From positions 62,001 to 126,000 of the forward strand of contig JAJAGP010002013.1 in NCBI GenBank assembly GCA_025084515.1: DNA of 64,000 nucleotides, written 5' to 3'. The notes beneath the pieces are model-generated. The model saw nothing but the letters and a program-made list of their open reading frames with translations, was not told where the DNA came from and ran no database searches. This DNA is from Ancistrus triradiatus. Lineage: Eukaryota > Chordata > Actinopteri > Siluriformes > Loricariidae. Both the position numbers and the translations under genes were made by a program. Positions 34,685 to 45,418 of this stretch are shown one piece after another (the first letter of the stretch is position 1; each line of letters opens with the position of its first letter).

Positions 34685-35741
34685 TGTTAGGGGCACAACA
34701 GGAGTGGGAGCATGTGAACACAGGTTCCAGTCAAACATAAAGTTAACAAAGCAATAGTCCACAGAACCAAGAGTAAACACAGCTACAAAACACAGAAATT
34801 ATTCGCAAAACCTAGAAACAACACAGCAAACAAAACAGAGGAATAGTTCACAAAAACTATAAAAACACAATAAACAAAACACTCCCAAACCTAAAACCCA
34901 AAAAAGCACACAGGATGTGTTCGGGGAATGCAGATAACGAGGGAGCGATGGAATGCTCGCGGCGGGCTGCGGAACTAACATGGCGAGCGAGAGATGAGAA
35001 AAAGAAGGACAAGCATAGGAATGCCCGTGAAAAATGCGGATGAAAAACGAGTGTGGTATCGCTTGGAAAAGACGCAGAGCAAAAGAAAAGTGAGGAGCAA
35101 ATGTGGAGCTAGTTCGAAGCTAATGTGAAGCTAATGCGGGGGCTAATATGAAGCTAGTGCGGAGCCAACACAAAGCTAACGGGGGGGGTGGGCTAAGGCA
35201 GAGTGGAAAACCATGGACAAAAGTCCAACAAGGACGGGAACCGCAAACAGGAAGTAATTCCACGACGGACAGAGACCAGGTGCAGGGTTATTCATAGCGG
35301 GACCGGACTGCAAACAGGAGTAATTCCACAGCAGAACGGGACTACAAACAAGAGTAATTCCACAGCGGATGGGGCCGCCAACCCAGGAGTAATTCCACAG
35401 TGGACGGGACCACAAACACAATGTGTAAATCCACAGCGGGCCCCCACTGTGGAACAGCAAACGGGAGTAATTCCACTGCGCAGAGATGGGACAACACCAC
35501 ACCAAATGCTCGGGCGAAACCGAGACAATGCTACCACCTCAGCATCACAGACCACGGAGCATATAAGCAGCCCAGCCTAGTTGTGTGCGGTTAGCAATCA
35601 GTTCATAAGTGACAGAGAGAGAGTCTCGGGTAGGTCCGCGGCCATCACATGTCCCACCGGAGGATTGTGGGTGATGTAGTCCTGATAGCCCAGAGCCGAG
35701 GTAATTGAAAGCAACTCGGGGTTCGGTTGAGGGGCATAACA
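34685..35741. mobile_element. LTR-like unit (TGTTA...TAACA), possible solo LTR
   Basis: This GC-richer 1057-bp block begins TGTTAGGGGCACAAC and ends GAGGGGCATAACA, short inverted ends of the kind LTRs carry. A good TATA box (GCATATAAGCAG, about 35558) on the plus strand is preceded by a 34-bp minisatellite, which would fit U3 enhancer repeats with R-U5 to the right. A clear target duplication is not seen, and no poly(A) signal lies in the expected place. Strand and class therefore stay open. No coding sequence is recognised. Confidence 0.45.
35235..35480 (+). repeat. 34-bp minisatellite within LTR-like unit
   Basis: The motif 'gtaattccacagcgga.gggac..caaac' recurs about six times (near 35253, 35321, 35354, 35389, 35425, 35467) with divergence between units. 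Confidence 0.8.
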
Positions 35742-36888
35742 GATGTCTATACAGACAGCACTTCTTCTGAAACTTAAATCAAAAGACAAACTTTTTAATG
35801 CCCTACTGATCAATTAACAAAGAAAAATCAATGGATAGACTTGTTTTATGTAGACTAACCCTTGAGATTCTTGCGAGTGCCAAAGGTGACTTCTTTAACA
35901 TTTAGGTGTTATGTGTAGGGGTAATACAAAGTGATTTTGACAGATGCTGATGTTGATTAAAGTAGACTGTGAATGATGGTCTTGGGTTGTTTGTTTCAAG
36001 ATCTTTTTTTTTCTCATTTGTTTGTTTGCTTTTAATTTCATCATCAATATAATTTGATTTTTAGGAGTGTGATGATATCAATATTTATGTTGATTAATTT
36101 GATATAATATAATATCAAATTAATATTTGCACATCCAGTTCAAATTTTGTACAGTATGCACATATAGAATGCTTGTCATTTGAATGTCCCTTGTTAAAGA
36201 AAATGGTTCATATATCTAATATTTGACTAACAGAAGGCCAATATCCATTATTTTCAGGAAGGAAATCCCTACCTGATTCATGTGTATTCAACACGTAGGT
36301 TGTTTTTATTGATCTGGAGAGTAATCTGGAATTCACAGATCGCAGACTGAGGTATGTGTCACATCTATCACATGCGTATTGTCCAGGGTTCTGTAAATGC
36401 ACAACCTGGCTTTCACTTGAGCTCCACTTATGCTTCAAACCCAAGGCTTCAGGAACTGTTTTTTACAGGAGCTAGCTCTGAACACCAAGCCATTGGAACT
36501 GTCCATATAGTAACTAGGGAACAGTATATAACTGTAATAATAATATGCCACTGTTATACCCCTGCAGTGTTGATGTAATGAGCTCTTTATTTCCAACATG
36601 ACAGAAAATAAATCACTCGATTGTATTTGACAGATAACGTATTTAAAAAGTATTTATATGTTCAATTTGTTTTTTTTTTATATTTATTTTTGTAAATATT
36701 AAATATATTTTCTCATTTCTTAAAATGTAGCAATTTATATGAATAGAAATCATTATTCAATAGTAATTTATGAGATGTAAAAATTGTCTTTGTTTTAACT
36801 GTCTAACTGGCACACAGGACAGTCACTACATTTACTGAAATGTCTTTGCCATATTGTAAAAACAAATGGTAATAAACACTTCTGTACA
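35742..36888. other. AT-rich unannotated stretch
   Basis: No gene, RNA or known repeat recognised. Long A/T runs are present at 36600-36720. Confidence 0.45.
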
Positions 36889-38246
36889 TTTCTTGTAACT
36901 GTTGATCAGTCCTGCACTGGGAACACTTGGAGAAATTTTAGCCCATTCCTCCGTACAGAACAGCTTCAACTCTGGGATGTTGGTGGGTTTCCTCACATTA
37001 ACTGCTCACTTCCACAAAATTCTGATTGGATTAAGGTCACGACTTTGACTTTGACCATTCCAAACCATTAATCTTATTCTTCTTTAACCATTCTTTGAAA
37101 GATCGACTTGTGTGCTTAGGGTCATTAACTTGCTGCCTGACCCACCTTCTCTTGAGATTCAGTTAAGGGACAGATGTCCTGAAATTTTCCTTTAGAATTC
37201 TCTGATATAATTCAGAATTCATTGTTCCATCAATGATGGCAAGCCGTCCTGCCCCAGATGCAGCAAAACCGGCCCAAACCATGATACTAACACCACCATG
37301 TTCACAGATGGGTTAAGGTTCTTATGCTGGAATGCAGTGGTTTCCTTTCTCCAAACATAACGCTTTTCTTTTAAACGAAAAAGTTCGATTTTGGTCTCAT
37401 CCGTCCACAAAACATTCTTCCAATAGCCTTCTGGCTTGTCCATGTGATCTTTAACAAACTGCAGATGAGCAGCAATGTTCTTTTTGGAGAGCAGTGGCTT
37501 TCTTCTTGCAACCCTGCAATGCACACCATTGTTGTTCAGTGTTCTTCTGATGATCGACTCATGAACATTTACATTAGCCAATGTGAGAGAGGCCTTCAGT
37601 TGCTTAGAATTTACCCTGGGTTCCTTTGTTGCCTTGCCACCTATTACACACCTTCCTCTTGGAGTGATCTTTGTTGGTCGACCACTCCTGGGGAGGGTAA
37701 CAATGGTCTTGAATTTCCTCCATTTGTACAAAATTTGCCTGACTGTGAATTGGTGGAGTCCAAATTCTTTAGAGATGGTTTTGTCAACTTTTATAGCCTG
37801 ATCAACATCAACAGTTCTTTTCCTGAGGTCCTCAGAAATCTTCTTTGTTTGTGCCATGACACACTTTTACAAACGTGTTGTGAAGAGCAGACTTTGATAG
37901 ATCCCTGTTCTTTAAATAAAACAGGGTGCCCACTCACACCTGATTGTCATCCCATTGATTGAAAACACCTGACTCTAATTTCTCCTTCAAATTAACTACT
38001 TAATTAATTAACTCCTTTAAATTAATCTTAGAGGTTCACATAGTTTTTGCCACTCACTAATATGTAATATTGGATCATTTTCCTCAATAAATACATGACC
38101 AAGTATAATATTTTTGTCTCATTTGTTTAACTGGGTTCTATTTATCTACGTTTAGGACTTGTGTGAAAATCTGATGATGTTTTAGGTCATATTTCTGCAG
38201 TAATATAGAAAATTCCAAAGAGTTCACAAAGTTTCAAGCACCACTG
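36889..38246 (-). mobile_element. Tc1-like transposon, family A (copy 2), one end missing
   Basis: The right end is intact and reads, in reverse complement, CAGTGGTGCTTGAAACTTTG. The bases after it are TG rather than TA. The left arm is gone: similarity to copy 1 starts inside the transposase C-terminus at about 36889. The arm text at 37985-38235 is close to copy 1, with a local duplication of 'attaactac' words. Confidence 0.88.
36900..37857 (-). pseudogene. Tc1 transposase pseudogene (family A, copy 2)
   Basis: The start is the ATG at 37855-37857 (MAQTKKISEDLRKRT). The first 212 codons are open. They cover the DNA-binding domain (GLHQFTVRQILYKWRK), the linker LPRSGRPTKITPRG, the RRKPLLSKKNIAAHLQF block and the first catalytic Asp in LWTDETKIELFRLKEKRYVW. 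A one-base shift near 37265 then moves the frame away from LAIIDGTMNSELYQRI. In the C-terminal block the motif reads DLNPIRILW, so the catalytic Glu is Arg. It is better preserved than copy 1 but still inactive. Confidence 0.9.
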
Positions 38247-38308
38247 TGTGTTATTTAGAAATAACTGACGTTATAAGTATATGCCATACATGGTTTTTAT
38301 ATGTAGAT

Positions 38309-38398
<90 letters not shown>
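38309..38398 (+). repeat. (TG)n(AG)n microsatellite
   Basis: About 39 TG units followed by a short AG run. Confidence 0.95.
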
Positions 38399-38399
<1 letters not shown>

Positions 38400-38795
38400 A
38401 TATATGTGAAGATGCATACTAATGTGTCAGTGTCTCTCCTTTTGTGAATGCAGTAAGCTCATTCATTTAAGTGTGTTTGTAGGGGGGCGGTGGGCTTGAG
38501 GTGAGTTATGTTTGACTTTCAGGAGATGTTTTATGGTCTCTGCTGTGTAAGTGCACCAGACTGTCAGAGTGCTTTATCGTTCAGTCTTTTCCAAAAATGC
38601 AAATGCTGCAGCAGAAACTTTCTCATCACCAATGTCCATCATTCCCTTGGAGGCTCAAGGTGAGAGAGGCAGGTGAGAATGCAGGCAGGGAAAGGCTATA
38701 TGAGAGGTTCTATAACATATGGATCATATGCTTACTATTTAACAACAGTTTTTACAGATCAAGAGATTTTCATGTTTTTTTTCTCTACAGAGCTA

Positions 38796-38826
<31 letters not shown>

Positions 38827-39225
38827 AATCTCTGGAATTATTCATAACCTTGCACAACCTTTGTGAACTTAATTACCTTAAGTGAAAGCTCTCCTTGAAC
38901 TGATTTTTTTAAATTGATACTAATAAAAATGCTGTTTTTAACAAAACCACGGGTGTGCAACTATTGATATCCCTGCATTAATACTTTACACATCCTCCCT
39001 TTTCTGATCATAACAAAACATAAGTCTTCTTCTATGATGCTTAATGAAATTCTCCAGATTCACCAGCATCTCAGGTTCTCTCTTGTGCACTGTCCACTTC
39101 AGGTTCTACATAGGTTTGCAGTGCTTTTTAATCAAGAGCTTGATTGTGTAATTGTTGATCTGTTTTATCTGAATTTGGATGTGCATTTTGGTTCATTGCT
39201 CTATAATGTGAAGAAAACATGCATT
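38399..39225. other. Unannotated stretch with (CAA)n run
   Basis: No gene recognised. A (CAA)n tract lies at about 38800-38828. A weak exon-like block (acceptor ending CTGCAG, 48 bases, then CAAG|GTGAGA) is at about 38614-38661. Confidence 0.35.
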
Positions 39226-39500
39226 TATTCATTGTCATTCCCACTTAAGCCCTTTCAGGGTCACAGGTAGGCGAAGCACAAGGCAGGAATTTTAGACAGG
39301 GTGTCTATGCATTGCAGGACACATGCTCACTCACACTAGGACACTTTTGAGAGACAAATTGATCTAGCATATTTCCATAGAATGTGAGAGGAAACCAGAA
39401 TACCCACAGAAAACCTGCACAGACAAGGGGAAAAAATGCTTCACACAGGATGGCACTCAGGAGGCAGCAACGCTAACTACTGAGCCACTCTTCCATCCTA
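39226..39500 (-). repeat. tRNA-derived SINE, minus strand, diverged
   Basis: The left end is an 'ttattcattgtcattc' tail and the middle carries 'gaaaccagaatacccacagaaaacc'. The right end is the reverse complement of a SINE head ('ctaactactgagccactcttcc'). It is older-looking than the copy at 34275. Confidence 0.65.
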
Positions 39501-40230
39501 GTGTGCTACTGATATTAGCAAAACACTAAACATTCGCATTTGATCTCCTGTATGTCAGTGAGCTTGATTCTGCAGTCACTTAACCACTTGACTTTGGACT
39601 TGGTTATATGTTTTGGATCATAGTCTGTAGTGTTTTGTACTACCTTCCAGTGTATGTTTTGGTGTATGTGTTACTGGTATTAGCAAACCACTAAGCTTTG
39701 AAACATGCAGTACTGTATATATTTTAACACATTAGTGATGGTAATGAGATAAACAAATCCAGACTTTTAGATAACAGACTGATTCTACTTTCAGTTTATT
39801 GGATTCAAATTCATTAAAGGCATATTCATCAAGTTTTTTGGGGTATTTCACACAGAAAGGAAAGTTCCATAACTCACCAATTACATTGCTGCACTCAACA
39901 GTCTTTTTGCAATTTGTGTACAGTCGTCAAGAGTTACGTGCTAGCTTGGGGAAAATTACCTTGTTTACTGTTTCAAAATCCAAGAGCTCAGTTCTTTAGA
40001 TGGGGAATTGTCTTTTTGTGCATTTGAAGCAGTTGTGCAGTTGTGAGAATTCCACTTGTTTTCAGCAAGAATCTCATAATCATATTGCACATATACTGTG
40101 TGCACAATTCCAAATATTTAAAGCTAAAATATTTTCAGTAATATGCTCTACATAATGAACATACATTTATATTGTATCAAACTGAACCAACTAAGAATGC
40201 TTGGTCCCAGGTGTAATCTGAGGTGGCATG
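39501..40230. other. Unannotated stretch
   Basis: AT-rich; nothing recognised. Confidence 0.4.
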
Positions 40231-40470
40231 TGATGCCCATGAGGACCCTAAGGGCCCCGACTGGGCACTGGGCCCCTGGTGGGCCATTTCCCATAACTCA
40301 GTCAGTTTTCAACCTGTGGTCACAAAATTTCAGGCTTGGTGAAGTGATGCCCATGGGGCCCCAGAGGGCCCTGGCTGGGCAATGGGGGCTCTCTGGCAGG
40401 CTGTTGACCATAACTCAGTCAGTTTTCGACCTACAGCCACAAAATTTGGCACACTTGGCCTTGGGGGCAC
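40231..40470 (+). repeat. Two-unit tandem duplication of about 115 bp
   Basis: The phrase TGATGCCCATG starts at 40231 and again at 40345. CATAACTCAGTCAGTTTTC is at 40292 and 40409. The intervening G/C-rich text ('agggccc...ctgggca.tgggg') is also repeated. Both units carry open frames on both strands because the block is GC-rich, but I see no protein match. Similar 'cataactcagtcattttt' blocks occur as dispersed arrays in fish, by memory only. Confidence 0.75.
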
Positions 40471-40714
40471 CCTTAAAGGTACATTCAGGGTCAACCATTG
40501 CAGAGTGGCAATCACACTCACATTTTCTTCAGGAAATGCACCTCTCTAATTTATTTAAATGATAAGTGTTGGATATTCTCTTCTGTTCATGCTTTAAAAA
40601 TGTTTTCTGTTAATTCTCAGAACTAAAAGTGTCAGTTTTGCCCATTTTCATTTTCATTTTCAAATCCATAAAAGTTGAATATTTAATTAGCTATATTTCT
40701 GTACTGTCATTAGT

Positions 40715-40890
40715 AAGAAAGGGCTGCAATGGATATCTTTAATGCTCCCAAACTTTGGAACTCCCTACCACAATCTCTTCATGACTGCTCTATTCGCTAC
40801 TGTTTTAAAATTCAACTTAAAACCTTCCTGCTCACTACTGTTCTCAGACATGCTTTGGTTAGTGAAAGGTGCTATTTTAATTTATTTAAA
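40715..40890 (+). pseudogene. CR1/L2-group LINE ORF2 C-terminal fragment
   Basis: The frame reads FNAPKLWNSLPQSLHDCSIRYCFKIQLKTFLLTTVLRHALV, the characteristic 'APKLWNSLP..LR......FK..LKT.LF' ending of L2/Rex1-type LINE proteins. The rest of ORF2 is missing. The 3' tail merges into unique DNA after 40890. Confidence 0.75.
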
Positions 40891-41493
40891 TGAGGAAGGA
40901 GTTGAAGATGTAGTTCTTATTTGATGGAATTGGATGGAGTTCTTGGTGGATGGAAAATCAGCTAATAATACAATAGGCAATGACAGCAGTGGTATGAAGA
41001 ACTGGTTGCAAGGGTGTGTATGGTCACTGCAGATGGTTGTGGCTGTGGTGGCGGAGGCAATTTGAACTGTGGATCTCCTGAAGAGATGGTATCTGCACCC
41101 TGATGTCTCTCTAGCCACTGTTGATGACCTGCTGCAGAATGTGTCTCTCTGCTGTAGTGCAGCTGGTGTAACAGGTAAGTGTACCTGCTTTTGATACTAC
41201 AGCAGTAGAAAGTAATATGTTTGTTAAGATGTAGGCCTACTTCCTGAGTGACATCAAAAAGTACAGTTGCTTTTGTGCCTTCTTTGCTACTAATGTGGCA
41301 TTTGCCGGCCAGGATAGGTCCTCTGACATGTGTACATGCAGGACCTGAAACCTGCATGTACACCTGCATGGACCTAAAATACCTTTGTTCCTGCTGCTTT
41401 AAATGAGCTGAATAATTGATAAACTATTTACTCATTGTTAATTAATTAATTTTTTTATGAGATCTGGTTTTATTCATTGAGGTCACCTTAGTT

Positions 41494-41562
<69 letters not shown>

Positions 41563-41679
41563 ATCTATAATGTGAACCCTGACAGAGGGACTTAAGAGAA
41601 TCTAGATGCCATTGTAGGAAATTAAAACTGATCTACTGTCCCTACAAGAAAGCCTTCAGTTCTTATACAGTTGGATCTA
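40891..41679. other. Unannotated stretch with a hairpin and (AT)n
   Basis: A 135-codon minus-strand frame (40962-41369) has no recognisable domain. A stem-loop lies at 41330-41363 and an (AT)n run at about 41497-41548. Confidence 0.4.
41330..41363. repeat. 13-bp perfect inverted repeat (hairpin)
   Basis: GTGTACATGCAGG at 41330-41342 pairs with CCTGCATGTACAC at 41351-41363 around an 8-nt loop. A further outer pair, AGGTCC (41316-41321) with GGACCT (41370-41375), extends the symmetry. Confidence 0.8.
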
Positions 41680-42090
41680 CAACCCCAAATCAGAAAAGGT
41701 TGGGACAGTACAGAAGGTGAACAGAACAAAAAACAGCAACAACAACAAAAGGCAGTATGTCATACATTGGCTGAAATTTAATTGCAGACACTATGAACAT
41801 AAGATATTCAATGTCTGGTCAACCTCATTTAATCATTTCCTGCATTTCAGGCCTGCAACACATTCCAAAAAATGTTTGGAGGGGGCAAGTAATGAGGTAA
41901 GAAAAAAACTAAAGTATCCATTGAAAGCCTGAGTCCTTGAGGAGCAAAGATGGGCAGAGAATCTCCAAATTGTCAACACAGATATGAGGAAATTATTAAA
42001 ATCTTTAAAAATTATATAACAAATAACATAAGGTAATGCCAGCTTGCCAGAAGGTTCTTTGCTTGGGCTTTCCCTTATTAAAGTCCACAT
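41680..42090 (+). mobile_element. IS630/Tc1-type transposon, family G (copy 2), 5' part
   Basis: It begins after TA with CAACCCCAAATCAGAAAAGG, the clean terminus of the family, and continues 'ggttgggacagtac'. The arm text 'gtctggtcaacctcatttaatc' and 'cctgcatttcaggcctgcaacacattcc' agrees with copies 1 and 3. Transposase N-terminal text follows around 41930-42010, rich in stops. The rest is lost. Confidence 0.82.
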
Positions 42091-44034
42091 GGGTAGAAAA
42101 AAGGTGATCAGTCTTAATGCTTCTTATATTGCTGTTATCATGATGATACTCAGCTCTACCTGTTCTTTACTTCATTCTCAGCATGCATTCATTTTGTCTT
42201 ATAAATAATGGATTTCAATCTTCACTCCACCTTTCAAAACAAAGCTTCATGTGATCTCAGCAAGTTCATATCTTATGGACAAACATTGCATGATCAGGAT
42301 GTTTTTGGACTTTTGTTCTTTATATTAGCTGAAGTATGAAGTAAGACTGTATCTGATGGAAATCGTAACTAACACATGATGCTTCACATACCTTTGTACC
42401 TTTTTTATGTTTTCCTCTTAGTAATGGCTTCATCCTGTGTACCTTTTTGTCTGTTAATTGTATAGTGTGTTTTCTTAAATCAGTTCAAAGCCGAGTTTCA
42501 GTGGCATCTTATGTAGATTTGATTTATCTACTGCTTTCTTGTTTTTGTCTATTTGTCATGTTTTGAATCATGAGTAAATTTGCCTGTTCTGACCTTGCTA
42601 AACTATGAGTGTGCTTAGGACTTTGACAATGATTTGTGGAGTTGCTGTAATAAACAATCAAACAAGTATACACACTTGTCCTGCATCCTACACTTTAGAG
42701 AAGACATCACCTTTCACAGAAGACCACACAATCAACATAATATACAGTACTACAGCAGAAGCTCAGTGATTGCTGATGTGCCATTCGCAGGCATCATCTG
42801 TTCAATTATACTGTATGTGAGACTAGTTCAACTGAATTGTCGAAGAAGTTCAGCCAGTATGTCTAGGGAGTCTTGCCTTTGTAAAGCAGGCAGTAAGGTA
42901 ATTATACCTCCTATGATCAATATCTCTTACAAAGATAAGCCAAACATCTAAAAATAAATGCATATAGTGAATATTTGTTAAAACTGTTACCACTTATACT
43001 AAATAAACACTATTTACATATTTTAATTTTGTAATTTAAAGGCCACTCCCATGTCTGTAGCAAATGACATTTATTCTTGTAACTATCATACTACATGTGG
43101 ACTCATATCTCATTATATCTGATTATTGCAAGAATAAAATACTGAATTTCTTGTCAATCATGTCACTGAAGTGATCATTTTATACTCGACAGAGCAAAAA
43201 AGGCTGTCGTCTTTGTTGCCTAATCAGCTAAACCTTCTGTTCTTTCTGATGGAGTAGAACCCTTTTGCAATCTAGCTGCTGATTTTTGTTGATTGTCATT
43301 TTTACCAATCTAGCTGTCTTGCATAATCCAATCAGATTGGGCTCGACCTTTTCTTTTTCTGCTAAGTGTCCTGGAGTTAGAGACCACTGTCAATCAAGCA
43401 GGGATCAAATTAATGTGTGATGTGGCAAATGTGCTACTTTGTGTTGGTGGTAGTTTGAGAGACACTGTGTACAATGAATTTTTTTCATCCGTTCATGACT
43501 TATAAGAACCAGCCCATCAAGCTTAAACATTTATAGCTACAGAGCTTTAAAGAAACAGCTAATGTAGTGCCAATCATGAAAGATTTAGTGCTTTTAATGA
43601 AGCCTAAATGGATTTATTAAAAGCACTAGAAGTAGATGAGATGATGGAATGAGTTGTATTTTTGTTGTGTTTATTACAGAAGGTATTAAATATGCATGTA
43701 CATAATTTGTAAGCCACTCTGTTTATAAGCCATTATGTCAACAAATATCAACCCCCAGTCAATGAGGTTTGGTTGGTGAATGGCTTACAGGTTTTTACAT
43801 ATCCAGCTGATATTTCTTTCCTTAGCACAGTGTCAATATTCTGTTCTGGTGCTTGACTGCTAAACTGTTTCCCCAGGCAGTGGAAAGTTCCACCTTTGAC
43901 CGATCTGATTTAATAGTGTAGAATGTGTTGAGTGGCCCTAGGTAAGGCCTGTTGTCCACGTAATCTTGCCGTGCTTTTTCATCAGTTCTCCAGTGTCTCT
44001 GAGTGAGTGAGAATGATGGAATGAGAATGAAAAT
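42091..44034. other. Unique non-coding stretch
   Basis: No gene recognised. An inverted repeat with a 12-bp perfect core (AGTGCTTTTAAT 43587-43598 with ATTAAAAGCACT 43616-43627) is present. The part at 42540-42700 has poly(A)-signal-like text but no supported LTR. Confidence 0.4.

Positions 44035-44085
<51 letters not shown>
44035..44085 (+). repeat. (TG)n microsatellite
   Basis: About 24 uninterrupted TG units. Confidence 0.95.
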
Positions 44086-45418
44086 TCCTCTATGAATCTA
44101 AGAAAGATGTTTTTTTTTTATCATATTTGGCATCTCTGTGTTTTAAAACCATGGAGTATCACTCCCTCAATCTCTATTTTGTATTTATCATACTGTATCC
44201 GTATGTGTACCTTGCTTCAGCCCTCAGGACCTCAACACTACAGGATTTTGCATTCTACCCAGTTTATCACAGTGGACAGACCTTATCTACTGGCATGGGG
44301 AATGGGTTCATCATATGTGCACTTCAACTATGAGAGACAAAATGAGAAAAAAATCCAGGAAATAACATTGTAGGATTTTTAAAGAATTTAATTGTAAATC
44401 ATGGTGGAAAATAAGTATTTGGTCACCCACAAACAAGCAAGATTTCTGGTTCTCACAGATGTGTAACTTCTTCTTTAAGAAGCTCTTCTGTCCTCCACTC
44501 GTTACCTATTTTAATGGCACCTGTTTGACCTTGTTATCTTATAAAAGACACCTGTCCACAGCCTCGAACAGTCAGACTCCAAACTCAACCATGGCCAAGA
44601 CCAAAGAGCTGTCGAAGGACACCAGGAAGAAAATTGTAGACCTGCACCAGGCTGGGAAGAGTGAATCTACAATAGGGAAGCAGGTTGGTGTGAATAAATC
44701 AACTGTGGGAGCAATTGTAAAAAAATGGAAGACATACAAGACCATTGATAATCTCCCTCAATCTGGGGCCCCAAGCGAGATCTCATCTCATGGGGTCAAA
44801 ATGATCATGAGAACGGTGAGCAAAAATCCCAAAACTACATGGAGGGACCTGATGAATGACCTGCAGAGAGCTGGGACCATCAGTAACACACTACGCCAAG
44901 AGGGACTCAGATACTGCAGTGCCAGGCATGCCCCCCTGCTTAAGCACGGATGATCAAGAAGAGGATTGGGAGAACATCATGTGGTCAGATGAAACCAAAA
45001 TAGAACTTTTTGATAAAACCTCAACTCGTCGTGTTTGGACGAAAAAGAATGCTGAGTTGCATGCCAAGAACACCATACCTACTGTGAAGCATGGGGGTGG
45101 AAACATCATGCTTTCGCTCTGTTTTTCTGCAAAGGGGACAGGACGACTGATTCGTGTTAAGGGAAGAAGTGCTGGCTGTCCCGCGTGTTAAGGGAAGAAT
45201 GAACGGGGCCATTGTATCATGAGATTTTAAGCCAAACCTCCTTCCATCAGTGAGAGCATTGAAGATGGAATGTGGCTGGGGTCTTGAAGCATGGCAATGA
45301 TCCCAAACACACCACTCAGGCAATGATGGATTGGCTCTGTAAAAAGCATTTCAAGGTCCCCTCGAAGTGGCCTAGCCAATCTCCAGTCCTCAACCCCATA
45401 GAACATTTGTGTTGAGGG

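Noticed and set aside
37444..37962. 172-codon plus-strand frame
   Set aside because: Antisense shadow of the family A Tc1 transposase, which reads with clear motifs on the minus strand.
38614..38661. 48-nt exon-like block with GTGAGA donor
   Set aside because: The acceptor region is purine-containing just upstream of CAG and the donor is imperfect; much weaker than the 31160 candidate.
40962..41369. 135-codon minus-strand frame with Pro-rich run
   Set aside because: No domain and no homologue known to me; contains a hairpin. Kept as context for a finding, not as a gene.
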